Positions 1-13,368 of a DNA stretch of 64,000 bases are shown piece after piece. This DNA comes from Streptomyces sp. CB01881 (GTDB lineage: Bacteria; Actinomycetota; Actinomycetes; Streptomycetales; Streptomycetaceae). The stretch lies in NCBI RefSeq assembly GCF_002953255.1, contig NZ_CP026498.1, positions 6,064,349 through 6,128,348 of the forward strand, given 5' to 3'. Position numbers and translations under genes: made by a program. The notes beneath the pieces were generated by a model. The model made no database searches and was not told where the DNA came from. It saw only the letters and a list, made by a program, of their open reading frames with translations. The stretch's first letter is position 1. Every line of letters starts with the position of its first letter.

Positions 1-1710
1 GACCAGCCGGACCGGCTCCCAGCGCGGGTCCCGGTGGCCCGCGCCGAGGGCGAGCACCTCGCCGCCGACCGTGCGGACGGTGAACCCGTCGCCGGTGCCG
101 GTGACGAGCGCCTCCCCGCCCCCGGTGAGGGTGAGCCGGCCGAGGGTCGGCAGGTGCAGGGCGCCCTCCCGGACCGGGACGGCCACGGCGTCGCCCCGCC
201 CGGCCCGGACGGCCGCGGCGCCGGCCAGCTCGGCCAGCCGCCCGAGCCCGGCGCCGGGGTCGCCGCCGAGCCTCCGGGCCGCCCAGGCCCGGGCGTACGG
301 GTGGCCGAGCACCGTGTCCAGCGCGGCCGGTGCGGCGGAGTCGAGGTCGGCGAGGAGGTCCCAGGCGGCCGAGGAGCGCAGCCCGGAGGTGCCCCGGACG
401 GCCGCCAGCATCGCCCGGGTGAGGGCGAGTTGGGAGCGGACGAGGGCCCGGACGGTGTCCGCGTCGCCGTGGCCGCGGGCCAGCTGGCCGAGCTGGCGGT
501 CGGTGAGGCCGGCGGGCACGGCCGGCTCGCCGGCCTGCGCGGGAACGGCCTGGCCGGCTGCCGCCCGCGGGGCCGTGCCGGCCCCGGGGTCCGGCTCGCC
601 GCGGTCGGCGATGCCGTTGATGAGTGTCATGAGATCCCCGCAGTAGACGGAGGGGTTGTCGAATCCACCATCGGCCCGGTAGCGGTGGGCGTACAGACCG
701 CCACCGCAGGAGCGGACGACGGGGCAGCCGCGGCAGGTGGCGCTCAGGCCGGCCAGCCCGGACTGCCGGGCGGCCATGCCGGGGTGCCGGGCGACCTCGT
801 CCAGGCTGTGCCGGAAGACGTCGAGGCCGGTGGCGGGAGCGCCGTCGTACGCGGTCTTCAGGCTGTCGGCCTGCTCGAACGTGCCGTCGGTCTCCAGCAC
901 CACCAGTGCGGCGGGCTCCAGGCCGAGCGACTCGGTGAGGCTGGAGAGCCCGTGCAGGGTGCGGTGGACCGAGTCGAAGGTCCGGACGGCGAACGGCCGG
1001 CCGTCCTCCTCCCAGTGGTCGTAGACGGCCAGCAGCCATGCGGCGTACGGGTTCTCCCCCTGGCCGGCGGGGCGTCTCGGCGGCTGCTCCCAGGTGGCGT
1101 GCGGGAGCAGGAAGTCGACGGCCGGGGGCTCCAGTGCGGCCAGTGCGCGGTAGACGGCGGCCGGGTCGTTGTCGACGTCGACGGTGCAGAGCAGGCCGGC
1201 GTAGAGGTGCCGGTACCCGGGCCGGCGGAGCAGGGCCACCGCCCGCAGCACCTGGGGGTGGCTGCTGCGGCCGTCGGCGAACCGGCGGTGCCGGTCGTTG
1301 GCCGCGCGGTCGCCGTCCAGGGAGACGCCGACCTTGATGTCCTGCTGGTCGAAGAGGTCGCAGAAGGCGGGGCTCAGCAGCACCCCGTTGGTGTGGATCC
1401 GCAGGTCGAGCGCACAGCCGGGCGGGAGTGCGGCCCTGAACTCCTCGGCGGCACGGCGCAGTCGGTCCGGGCCGGCCAGCAGGGGCTCTCCCCCGTGCAG
1501 GACGACCCGGACGACGGTGAGGCCGTGGGCGGCCGCGTGCTCGCCGATCCGTTCGGCGGCCTTGGCCAGGACCTCGTCGCCGATGACCTTGGGCCGGGCG
1601 CGCCAACTGGTGTCGGCGTGCTCGTAGACGTAGCAGTGGTCACAGGCGAGATCGCACCGGCTGTGGACCTTCACAACGAACTGCGTGAACGGAAGCAGGG
1701 ATCGCGTCAT
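1..1710 (-). CDS. fxsB: FxsB-family radical SAM/SPASM peptide maturase (partial, 3' end outside window)
   Basis: Radical S-adenosylmethionine enzyme expected to form a cyclophane-type crosslink on the FxSxx-COOH precursor peptides encoded beside it. The first 570 codons are present and the C-terminus lies beyond base 1. The radical SAM CxxxCxxC motif is visible at C19, C23 and C26 (RCDLACDHCYVYEH), and a SPASM-type cysteine cluster (CRGCPVVRSCGGG) follows near residue 325. It is the last gene of a minus-strand cluster, 41 bases after fxsA2. The ATG at 1710 has no convincing ribosome binding site, so it may be translated from read-through or start nearby. The family call is firm; the substrate assignment is by context. 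Confidence 0.9.
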   Translation of the reverse strand, partial: MTRSLLPFTQFVVKVHSRCDLACDHCYVYEHADTSWRARPKVIGDEVLAKAAERIGEHAAAHGLTVVRVVLHGGEPLLAGPDRLRRAAEEFRAALPPGCALDLRIHTNGVLLSPAFCDLFDQQDIKVGVSLDGDRAANDRHRRFADGRSSHPQVLRAVALLRRPGYRHLYAGLLCTVDVDNDPAAVYRALAALEPPAVDFLLPHATWEQPPRRPAGQGENPYAAWLLAVYDHWEEDGRPFAVRTFDSVHRTLHGLSSLTESLGLEPAALVVLETDGTFEQADSLKTAYDGAPATGLDVFRHSLDEVARHPGMAARQSGLAGLSATCRGCPVVRSCGGGLYAHRYRADGGFDNPSVYCGDLMTLINGIADRGEPDPGAGTAPRAAAGQAVPAQAGEPAVPAGLTDRQLGQLARGHGDADTVRALVRSQLALTRAMLAAVRGTSGLRSSAAWDLLADLDSAAPAALDTVLGHPYARAWAARRLGGDPGAGLGRLAELAGAAAVRAGRGDAVAVPVREGALHLPTLGRLTLTGGGEALVTGTGDGFTVRTVGGEVLALGAGHRDPRWEPVRLV

Positions 1711-1751
1711 GGTCAGTCGTTTTCAGCCGGAGCCGATGGTCGATCGGCTGG

Positions 1752-1934
1752 TCAGATGGAGGAGTTGAAGGCCGCGACCGGCACCAGACCGGTATCGGAG
1801 CCTGGCAGGGCGCGTCGGAGTCGCGTGGCCAGCTCGTCGGCCCCGAGCGAGGCCAGATCGGCCAGGGTCGGCCGGTCCGACTGGTGATGATCCGTCAGGT
1901 CAAGCTTGGGCTTGGTGTCCAGTGCGGGTGTCAT
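1752..1934 (-). CDS. fxsA: FxSxx-COOH precursor peptide (second copy, ends FNSSI)
   Basis: A 60-residue precursor peptide. It begins MTPALDTKPKLD, has the conserved leader block RPTLADLASLGADEL, and ends AAFNSSI, which fits the FxSxx-COOH signature exactly (F, any, S, any, any, stop). The ATG at 1934 is preceded by GGAAGAG at good spacing; an upstream in-frame extension lacks this support. It lies between fxsT and fxsB and is the likely substrate of the radical SAM enzyme, with the crosslink expected to involve the Phe and Ser near the C-terminus (family knowledge). The other precursor of the cluster (7708-7893) is clearly different in sequence. Confidence 0.85.
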   Translation of the reverse strand: MTPALDTKPKLDLTDHHQSDRPTLADLASLGADELATRLRRALPGSDTGLVPVAAFNSSI

Positions 1935-1977
1935 GTTCGATTCTCTTCCACGATGGGGGTTAGAGAGAGCCGACTCC

Positions 1978-1987
1978 GGGTATACCC
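1978..1987 (-). promoter_or_regulatory. candidate -10 region for fxsA2-fxsB
   Basis: The 223-base gap between fxsT and fxsA2 contains a palindromic GGGTATACCC. TATACC is the best -10-like hexamer in the gap and lies about 44 bases before the fxsA2 start. A -35 is weak (TACATT at 18 bases). If used, fxsA2 and fxsB have their own promoter apart from fxsA1-fxsC-fxsT. This is an inference from pattern only. Confidence 0.3.
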
Positions 1988-2157
1988 CGGCGCCTTTCGA
2001 CCAATGTAGTGGCAGCACGGGGGCAACACCGCGCTGTTCCACGAGCCTCCGTGTCCTCTACCCCGCCATCCAGCGAAGTCTTGCGGAAAGTTCACCCACT
2101 CGGCGGTCGCGTAGCGGCACCTGCACGGCGCACCGCCCCCGGTGACGGCCTGCCGAC

Positions 2158-6212
<4,055 letters not shown>

Positions 6213-6216
<4 letters not shown>

Positions 6217-7613
6217 CGTTCGGAGTCTCCTTCGCGGGGCTCCCGGGGAGCCGGGGGCAGGGCTGCTTCAGGGGACACTGCCGGCGGCCACGCCGGGATC
6301 AACAGGGCAGGCATGGCCGCGACGCCGGGGCCCAGGCCGAACGCAGCCCGCGCGAGAACCGGATCGACTTCGTCCGTCTCGTCTAACAGTCGATTCTGGG
6401 CAACCGTAACGGTACGTAGCAGGTCCGTTTCGAAGCGTTCCCGCGGGACGCGCACCTTAAAGAGCGGCTCCGGCCCGGACCTGTGCAGCCAGTTGCGCGG
6501 GAAGACGTCGCGCACCCCTCCCCAGAGCCTGCTGCGCGCCGGTCCCTCGGGCGGGTCGTCGGTGCCGGCCGGCACCAGCACGCCGGTGACGGGGTGGTTC
6601 TGGTCGTCGAAGTCGCGCAGCGCCTGCCGGTAGGGCTCGGCGCCGGCCGCCCACGGGTCCACCAGCAGGACGCTGACCTCGTTGTTCTCGCGGGCGAGGT
6701 CCAGGCTGGCGGCCAGGCCCGGGCCGACCTCCTCCAGCGTGGTGCTGTGGCCGGCCTGGGTGATCGCCTGCTGGGCCTGCACCACCAGCGAGGGCAGCCG
6801 CGGCGGGTGGTAGGGCGCCCAGTCCCTGGGCCGGTCCCCGTACCAGCCGCCCCGGTACCGGTCCTCGTCCTGCCGCTGCGCCGGGATGCCGGGCACGGCG
6901 TACACGGCGGCGTCGGCCGTCCGCCCCCCGGCGCGGGACGGGTCGGCGGTGCGGCGGGCGGCCGCGCGGCCGGCGGCGACGAAGATCCGGACCATCCCGC
7001 TGCGCCCGGGCGGCGGCACGGCGTCCGGCACCGGGAAGCAGCCGTCCACCCGGCCCAGGTCGAGGTGGGGCAGCTCGGTCAGGGGCAGGCAGGCCGCCTC
7101 CCGCACCCGCTCGGCGATGGCCCGGACCACCCGGCGGTAGTCGGGTCCGTGCGGGTCGGCCCGCAGGAGGTCGCGCAGCCCGCCGGTGGCGTACGCCACG
7201 CCCAGGTCGTGCTGGCTGTACTGGATCCGCAGCACCTCGGCGGGCAGGCCGGCCGGGGGCGGCTCCCAGACCACCGGGATCAGGGCCGGCACCGCCTCGC
7301 CGGTCAGCTTCTGGTGCCGCCGCATCCGGCCGTCGAAGGCCGTCCACTCCTTGCCGCAGTACGAACTGGCGAAGTAGGCCGGGGAGTAGAGCGCCACCAT
7401 GGTGCGGCTGACGGCCAGCATCCGGGAGAGCTGTTGCTCCCAGTCGTCGCCGACGCGCAGCCGTTCGGTGTCCCGGTAGGCGAGTTCGCCCGGCCCGGCC
7501 GCGGGCTCGATCCGGGCCAGCTCGTCCCGGAGGTCGCTGAAGAACTGGTCGACGAAGGCGCCGCCGGCCATGTGGTCCCGCCGCGCATAACTGAAGAAGA
7601 AGTACGGCCGCAC
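6213..7613 (-). CDS. fxsC: TIR-like protein FxsC
   Basis: About 466 residues. The N-terminal domain starts RPYFFFSYARRDH and runs through a TIR/SEFIR-like fold to YSPAYFASSYCGKEW, which matches the SxxCxxE catalytic-loop pattern of TIR NAD-consuming enzymes with its glutamate intact. A second Rossmann-like part follows (VRIFVAAGRA, then VSVLLVDPW near residue 320). The chosen start is GTG 7613, directly before the conserved RPYFFFSY block; GTG 7631 is possible, and neither has a strong ribosome binding site. It lies between fxsA1 and fxsT and overlaps fxsT by 4 bases. The family call is good; enzymatic activity is unproven. Confidence 0.82.
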
Positions 7614-7707
7614 TGCACCCCCCGGTCCCACCCCACCAACTCGGCTTAAGATACCGGTGAGTTGACGCAAAAGGAGCCGGGATCCAGGAAGATCCCAGCT
7701 CGTTGGG

Positions 7708-7893
7708 TCACGCCGCGGAGGAGAATCTGGCCACCGGGACGGCGCAGGACCTTCCCTCCTCCACTCCCGTCCGGCGCAGCAGCGCGCCGAGATCGGCCGC
7801 CGACATGCCGGCCAGCTCGCCCAGGGTCGGCCGGCGGGGGGCGTCGCCCGGGTCGGCGGGCCCGGCGGCGATAGGTGCGGCGGTGTCATCCAT
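7708..7893 (-). CDS. fxsA: FxSxx-COOH precursor peptide (first copy, ends FSSAA)
   Basis: A 61-residue peptide beginning MDDTAAPIAAG and ending VARFSSAA, again an exact FxSxx-COOH terminus. It shares RPTLxELAxxxAxxLxxLLRR with the second precursor but little else. The ATG at 7893 follows GTGAGG at 6 bases, a better start than an upstream in-frame one. It is the first gene of the cluster, 94 bases ahead of fxsC, so substrate and TIR-like protein probably share a transcript. It contains one Cys (C50), absent from the other precursor. Confidence 0.83.
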   Translation of the reverse strand: MDDTAAPIAAGPADPGDAPRRPTLGELAGMSAADLGALLRRTGVEEGRSCAVPVARFSSAA

Positions 7894-7983
7894 CAGATGC
7901 CTCACTCTCTCGGAAGAGTGCGACCCAGACCCCAGTCCGGGCCTTTCCGCCACGTTACACCGGCGAACCTGACGTTGACTCAT

Positions 7984-7989
7984 ATTCTA
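7984..7989 (-). promoter_or_regulatory. candidate -10 box for the fxs cluster
   Basis: On the minus strand TAGAAT (5 of 6 to TATAAT) lies in an AT-richer patch about 90 bases before fxsA1, in the gap after pdxH. No good -35 sits at 16-18 bases. It is the best promoter-like element ahead of the cluster. Confidence 0.3.
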
Positions 7990-8059
7990 AGCATGACAAG
8001 GTAGTTCACCGGCCAAGATGCGCGACCTGGGCCGCCGCCCCACCCCGCCCACGCGGCAC

Positions 8060-8785
8060 TCACGGACAGAGCCGCTCCACCCGCCAGCCGGACGGGGCCG
8101 ACGGGTCGGCGAGGTAGTTCAGCCGGTCGTGCAGCCGGTTCTCCCGGCCCTGCCAGAACTCCACGCGCTCGGGGACCACCCGGTACCCGCCCCAGAACGG
8201 CGGCACCGGCACCCCCTCGCCCTCCGGGTAGCGCCGCTCCAGCTCCGCGTACCGCTGCTCCAGCACCTCCCGGCTGCCGACCGGGCTGGACTGCTCGCTG
8301 GCCCAGGCCCCGAGCTGCGAGCCGTGCGGGCGGGTGCGGAAGTAGGCGGCGGTCTCGTCCCGGCCGACCTTCTCCACCCGGCCCTGGACGATCACCTGGC
8401 GGGCCAGCGCGATCCACGGGAAGAGCAGCGCCGCATGCGGGTTGGCGGCCAGCTCGGCGCCCTTGCGCGAGCCGTAGTTGGTGAAGAAGACGAAGCCGCG
8501 CGCGTCGAAGCCCTTCAGGAGGACGGTCCGCGAGCTGGGCCGCCCCTCGGCGTCGGCCGTGGAGAGCACCATCGCGTTGGGCTCCACCACCCCGGCGTCG
8601 TCCGCCTCGTGGAACCAGCGGGTGAACAGGGCGATCGGCTCGGCGGTGAGCTGCCCCTCGACCAGGCCCTCGTGGGTGTAGTGCTTGCGCATCACGGTGA
8701 GGTCCGGCCCGGGCCGGGCCTCCTCGGCCAGGATCCGGGTGGCGGGGCTCGGGGGCGTCGACTGGGCGCGTTCCGGGGTCTGCAC
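8060..8785 (-). CDS. pdxH: pyridoxamine/pyridoxine 5'-phosphate oxidase
   Basis: An FMN-dependent oxidase making pyridoxal 5'-phosphate, about 241 residues. Recognisable blocks are [10 protein letters not shown] near the N-terminus, [25 protein letters not shown] (substrate and FMN region), [21 protein letters not shown] and the C-terminal RLHDRLNY...WRVERLCP, which is typical of PdxH. The start is uncertain: GTG 8785 is used here, TTG 8812 extends it by nine codons, and ATG 8692 would shorten it to the conserved core. It is divergent from the citrate synthase gene. PLP made here serves SerC and the aminotransferase at 45323, among many others. Confidence 0.93.
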   Translation of the reverse strand: MQTPERAQSTPPSPATRILAEEARPGPDLTVMRKHYTHEGLVEGQLTAEPIALFTRWFHEADDAGVVEPNAMVLSTADAEGRPSSRTVLLKGFDARGFVFFTNYGSRKGAELAANPHAALLFPWIALARQVIVQGRVEKVGRDETAAYFRTRPHGSQLGAWASEQSSPVGSREVLEQRYAELERRYPEGEGVPVPPFWGGYRVVPERVEFWQGRENRLHDRLNYLADPSAPSGWRVERLCP

Positions 8786-9108
8786 GTCAACATCATCCCG
8801 TACGACAAGCAACCGGCACCGCTACCTCCGGACAAACCCCGGTGGGAGATAAGGTGACTCGCCACCGCTTGACCGCCCGGCCTACGGTGAATTGTCCGGA
8901 ACCTGGGGTTTGGTTCGGGAGATTTCCCTGGCACGACCGGCCTCCGGGCGAAAAGTCAAGCGGCCCCCAGGGCAACATCACCACGGTGGTGTATGGCGCA
9001 ATGCACTCTGTGCCTGTGAGGATGGCACCGAGTGCCAACCACCATCGGTCACTGGCGTACCGCCCCACCACGGCGGCCCGCCGATCGCAGAACTGAAGGA
9101 GCCGTCGC
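8786..9108. promoter_or_regulatory. divergent intergenic region, pdxH / citrate synthase
   Basis: About 320 bases without a gene. It contains an odd palindrome CACCAC-G-GTGGTG at 8979-8991 and a second short dyad GGCAC-CGA-GTGCC just before 9040, both on the citrate synthase side, plus TTGACC at 8869-8874 without a -10 at the proper distance. These dyads are candidate regulator sites for the citrate synthase gene. No small ORF or RNA gene is evident. Confidence 0.35.
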
Positions 9109-10209
9109 ATGTCCGACTTCGTACCCGGACTTGAGGGAGTCGTCGCGTTCGAGAGCGAGATCGCCGAACCCGACCGTGAAGGCGGCGCACTGCGGTACCG
9201 AGGCGTCGACATCGACGAGCTGGTCGGCCACGTCTCCTTCGGCCACGTCTGGGGCCTGCTGGTGGACGGCAAGTTCAACCCCGGCCTGCCCGCCGCCGAG
9301 CCGTTCCCGATCCCGGTGCACTCCGGCGACATCCGCGTCGACGTGCAGTCCGCCCTCGCCATGCTCGCCCCCGTCTGGGGCCTCAAGCCGCTGCTGGACA
9401 TCTCCGCCGAGCAGGCCCGCGACGACCTCGCCCGCGCCGCCGTGATGGCGCTGTCCTACGTCGCCCAGTCCGCCCGCGGCCAGGGCCTGCCGATGGTCCC
9501 GCAGAGCGAGATCGACAAGGCCGAGACGGTCGTCGAGCGCTTCATGATCCGCTGGCGCGGCGAGCCGGACCCGAAGCACGTCAAGGCCATCGACGCCTAC
9601 TGGACGTCCGCCGCCGAGCACGGCATGAACGCCTCCACCTTCACCGCCCGCGTCATCGCCTCCACCGGCGCCGACGTCGCGGCCGCGCTCTCCGGCGCCG
9701 TCGGCGCGATGTCCGGCCCGCTGCACGGCGGCGCGCCGTCCCGCGTGCTCGGCATGATCGAGGAGATCGAGCGCACCGGCGACGCCACCGCCTGGGTGAA
9801 GAACGCCCTGGACAAGGGCGAGCGCCTGATGGGCTTCGGCCACCGCGTCTACCGCGCCGAGGACCCGCGCGCCCGCGTGCTGCGCCGTACCGCCAAGGAG
9901 CTCGGGGCGCCGCGCTTCGAGGTCGCCGAGGCGCTGGAGAAGGCCGCGCTGGAGGAGCTGCACAACCGCCGCCCCGACCGCGTGCTGGCCACCAACGTCG
10001 AGTTCTGGGCCGCCATCATGCTGGACTTCGCCGAGGTCCCGGCGCACATGTTCACCTCGATGTTCACCTGTGCCCGCACCGCCGGCTGGTCGGCGCACAT
10101 CCTGGAGCAGAAGCGCACGGGCCGGCTCGTGCGCCCCGCCGCGCGCTACATCGGCCCGGGCCCGCGCAGCCCGCGCGACATCGAGGGCTACGAGGCCATC
10201 GCGCACTGA
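9109..10209 (+). CDS. citrate synthase (second, short type)
   Basis: A 366-residue citrate synthase condensing acetyl-CoA with oxaloacetate in the cytosol. The catalytic triad is visible: H206 in GPLHGGAPSRV, H245 in GFGHRVYRAEDPRA and D306 in FWAAIMLDFAEVP. The protein is shorter than the 430-residue hexameric type and resembles the second citrate synthase (CitA/GltA2-like) of actinomycetes. A clear AAGGAG lies 8-9 bases before the ATG. It is followed by a hairpin terminator at 10225-10257. Whether it is the main citrate synthase or a 2-methylcitrate-type isozyme cannot be decided here; no prp genes are nearby. Confidence 0.93.
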   Translation: MSDFVPGLEGVVAFESEIAEPDREGGALRYRGVDIDELVGHVSFGHVWGLLVDGKFNPGLPAAEPFPIPVHSGDIRVDVQSALAMLAPVWGLKPLLDISAEQARDDLARAAVMALSYVAQSARGQGLPMVPQSEIDKAETVVERFMIRWRGEPDPKHVKAIDAYWTSAAEHGMNASTFTARVIASTGADVAAALSGAVGAMSGPLHGGAPSRVLGMIEEIERTGDATAWVKNALDKGERLMGFGHRVYRAEDPRARVLRRTAKELGAPRFEVAEALEKAALEELHNRRPDRVLATNVEFWAAIMLDFAEVPAHMFTSMFTCARTAGWSAHILEQKRTGRLVRPAARYIGPGPRSPRDIEGYEAIAH

Positions 10210-10224
10210 CGAAACCCCTGCTGA

Positions 10225-10257
10225 GCAGCGGGTCCGGCACCGTTCCGGGCCCGCTGC
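10225..10257 (+). terminator. hairpin terminator after citrate synthase
   Basis: A 13-bp stem (GCAGCGGGTCCGG against CCGGGCCCGCTGC, one G-T wobble) with a 7-base loop, 16 bases after the stop. It lacks a long T tract, as is usual in streptomycetes. Confidence 0.6.
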
Positions 10258-10333
10258 CGCCGCTTCCGGGAGCCGTGAAGATCACATCTCAGCGGGCGGA
10301 CCGCCAGCACACCGGGGAGCGACCGGCCGGTAG

Positions 10334-11461
<1,128 letters not shown>

Positions 11462-11479
11462 CCGTCCGGCACACGCGTG

Positions 11480-11507
11480 AGGGCCACCGCCTGCGGGCGG
11501 TGGCCCT
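11480..11507 (+). terminator. hairpin terminator after serC
   Basis: A perfect 12-bp stem (AGGGCCACCGCC with its complement) around a TGCG tetraloop, 18 bases after the serC stop, followed by TTCT. It lies between convergent genes and probably works both ways. Confidence 0.75.
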
Positions 11508-11552
11508 TCTGCGTGTCCGCGGGGGCCCCGGGCGTGCGCCGGGGCGGGTGCC

Positions 11553-11642
11553 CTAGCGGTTGACCAGTGAGCTGACCAGCACGACGACGAGCAGCAGCAC
11601 CAGGGCACCGGTCACGATACGCATACGAGTCTTGGGATCCAC
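11553..11642 (-). CDS. 29-residue conserved small membrane protein
   Basis: A tiny gene running from GTG 11642 to TAG. The product begins MDPKTRMRIVTGALVLL and is a single hydrophobic helix (VTGALVLLLVVVLVSSLV) after a charged start, ending NR. Small proteins opening MDPKTR with one membrane segment recur in streptomycetes, from general familiarity. TACGCT lies 8 bases before the GTG, which suits a leaderless start. It follows the SDR gene on the same strand after a 32-base gap. Function unknown. Confidence 0.55.
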   Translation of the reverse strand: MDPKTRMRIVTGALVLLLVVVLVSSLVNR

Positions 11643-11674
11643 GGTCAACGAGCGTACCCGGGCCCCGCACGGAC

Positions 11675-12442
11675 CTAGACGCCGAGGTTGGACCCGCCGC
11701 TGACGTCCAGGTTCTGGCCGGTGACCCAGCGGGAGTCGCCGGAGGCGAGGAAGGCCACGACGTCCGCCACGTCGGCGGCCTCGCCGACCCGGCCGAAGGC
11801 CGAGTAGGCGGCCACCCGGGCGCGCGCCGCCGGCTCCTCCAGCCAGGGGTTGATGTCGGTGGCGACGACGCCCGGCAGCACCGCGTTGACGGTGATCCCG
11901 CGCGGGCCCAGCTCCTCCGCCAGGGTCAGCGTCAGGGTGTTCAGCGCACCCTTCGTCATCGCGTACGACACCGCACCGGGGAACGCCACCCGGGTGACGC
12001 CGGACGAGACGTTGATGATCCGCCCGCCGTCCCGCAGCCGGCCCAGGCCCTCCTGGACGATGAAGAACGGCGCCCTGGCGTTCACCGCGAACACCCGGTC
12101 GAAGTCGGCCTCGGCCACCTCGTGGACCCGCCCGAACTGGCCGATCCCGGCGTTGTTCACCAGGATGTCCAGGCCCTCTCCCCCACCGGCGGCCGCGAGC
12201 CCCTCGTCGAAGGCCGCCCAGAGCGCCTTCGCGTCGCCGGGGACGCCCAGCTCGGCGCCGATCGCGAAGGCCCGCCCGCCGGCCCGCCCGATCGCCTCGA
12301 CGACCTCCTCGGCCGCCGCCGCGTTGCCGCCGTAGTGGACGGCGACCAGCGCGCCGTCCCGTCCCAGCCGCTCGGCGATGCCCCGTCCGATCCCCCGGCT
12401 GCCGCCCGTCACCAGTGCCGTCCTGCCCGCAAGCGCGCCCAT
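11675..12442 (-). CDS. SDR-family NAD(P)-dependent oxidoreductase
   Basis: A classical short-chain dehydrogenase of 255 residues. Motifs are TGGSRGIG at about 12-19 (cofactor binding), LVNNAG (NNAG), the catalytic Ser in INVSSGVTR, YAMTK (Tyr-x-x-x-Lys) and a C-terminal WVTGQNLDVSGG. ATG 12442 is preferred because GAGGGGG lies 7 bases upstream; GTG 12448 is the alternative. It is divergent from the TetR gene at 12527 and very likely its target. Substrate unknown; overall it resembles 3-oxoacyl-ACP reductase/glucose-dehydrogenase-like SDRs. Confidence 0.88.
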   Translation of the reverse strand: MGALAGRTALVTGGSRGIGRGIAERLGRDGALVAVHYGGNAAAAEEVVEAIGRAGGRAFAIGAELGVPGDAKALWAAFDEGLAAAGGGEGLDILVNNAGIGQFGRVHEVAEADFDRVFAVNARAPFFIVQEGLGRLRDGGRIINVSSGVTRVAFPGAVSYAMTKGALNTLTLTLAEELGPRGITVNAVLPGVVATDINPWLEEPAARARVAAYSAFGRVGEAADVADVVAFLASGDSRWVTGQNLDVSGGSNLGV

Positions 12443-12458
12443 GGCCACGCCCCCTCAT

Positions 12459-12519
12459 TTCTGTATCGGTCACTAATGAAAGGAACCGTAGCACGCGTTT
12501 TGTAGTGCTCGATATAGAA
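12459..12519. promoter_or_regulatory. divergent promoter/operator, SDR and TetR genes
   Basis: Two copies of TAGTGNNCGATANAGAA (14 of 17 identical) face each other: the minus-strand copy at 12459-12475 and the plus-strand copy at 12503-12519. Each carries the -10-like hexamer of its own gene (TACAGA and TAGAAT). The arrangement fits one TetR regulator binding both promoters. Seen in sequence; binding is inferred. Confidence 0.55.
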
Positions 12520-12526
12520 TCCCTCC

Positions 12527-13135
12527 ATGGCCACGACCCCGGCGACGACCACCCCCCAGCGCGGACGCCCGCGCTCCTTCGACCGCGACGCCGCCCTGGA
12601 GCAGGCCCTGCGGCTGTTCTGGGAGCACGGCTACGAGGCGACCTCGGTCGCCGACCTCACCGCCGCCATGGGCATCCGCCCGCCGAGCCTGTACGCGGCC
12701 TTCGGCGACAAGCGGGCACTGTTCGAGGAGGTCGTCGCCCGCTACCGGGAGAGCCACGGCGCGTACGCCACCCACGCGCTGGCCGAGGAGCCCACCGCCC
12801 GGGCCGGCGTCGCCCGGATGCTGCGCGAGGCCGCCGCCCAGGCCACCGCCCCGGACCACCCCTGGGGCTGCCTGCTGATCAGCTCGACGGTGAACTGCAC
12901 CTCACCGGAGGTCACCGAGGCCGTCCGGGAGCTGCGCAACGCCAACGTCCGCGCCCTGGAGTCCCTGATCCGCGCCGACGTCGCGGCCGGCCACGAGCCC
13001 GCCGGCACCGACCCGGCGGCACTGGCCCGGTTCACCGCCGCCGTGCTCCAGGGCATGTCCCAGCGCGCCCGCGACGGCGCGGACCGGGCCGAACTGGAAC
13101 GCGTCGCCGCCGACGCGATGCGCGTGTGGCCGTGA
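12527..13135 (+). CDS. TetR/AcrR-family transcriptional regulator
   Basis: A 202-residue TetR regulator. The N-terminal HTH runs FDRDAALEQALRLFWEHGYEATSVADLTAAMGIRPPSLYAAFGDKRALF (about 18-63), followed by an all-helical ligand domain with Cys in WGCLLISSTVNC. It is probably leaderless: TAGAAT lies six bases before the ATG. It likely represses itself and the divergent SDR gene through the inverted repeats described separately. Ligand unknown. Confidence 0.9.
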   Translation: MATTPATTTPQRGRPRSFDRDAALEQALRLFWEHGYEATSVADLTAAMGIRPPSLYAAFGDKRALFEEVVARYRESHGAYATHALAEEPTARAGVARMLREAAAQATAPDHPWGCLLISSTVNCTSPEVTEAVRELRNANVRALESLIRADVAAGHEPAGTDPAALARFTAAVLQGMSQRARDGADRAELERVAADAMRVWP

Positions 13136-13148
13136 GCGAACGCCCCTG

Positions 13149-13313
13149 GGCGGCGCCGCGATCCCGTCCACGTCCAACCTCAACTACGCCGGCGGCAAGG
13201 ACACCGCCGCGATGACCGTCGTCCCGGTCGGCGCCGACGGCTGCATCGAGCTGTACAACCCGCACGGCAGCGTGGACCTGGTGGCCGACGTCCAGGGCTA
13301 CTACACCGGCTGA
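13149..13313 (+). pseudogene. 3' remnant of a secreted/cell-wall protein gene
   Basis: Fifty-four codons without a usable start, translating as GGAAIPSTSNLNYAGGKDT... and ending VDLVADVQGYYTG before TGA. The text (VPVGADGCIELYN, then a VDLVADVQGYYT ending) is the usual C-terminal module of large secreted streptomycete proteins (repeat-containing amidases and similar). The rest of that gene is missing; the fragment begins 13 bases after the tetR stop. It looks like the relic of a deletion or insertion. It encodes no complete protein. Confidence 0.65.
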
Positions 13314-13368
13314 GCCGACGGTCCGGCCGACCACGGGGCCGGGGGCGCGCGGTGCGGCGCCCCCGGCC

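Noticed and set aside
34-1887. 617-codon open frame on the plus strand opposite fxsB
   Set aside because: High-GC antisense frame, Arg/Gly/Ala/Pro-rich with no domain; the minus strand encodes a clear radical SAM enzyme.
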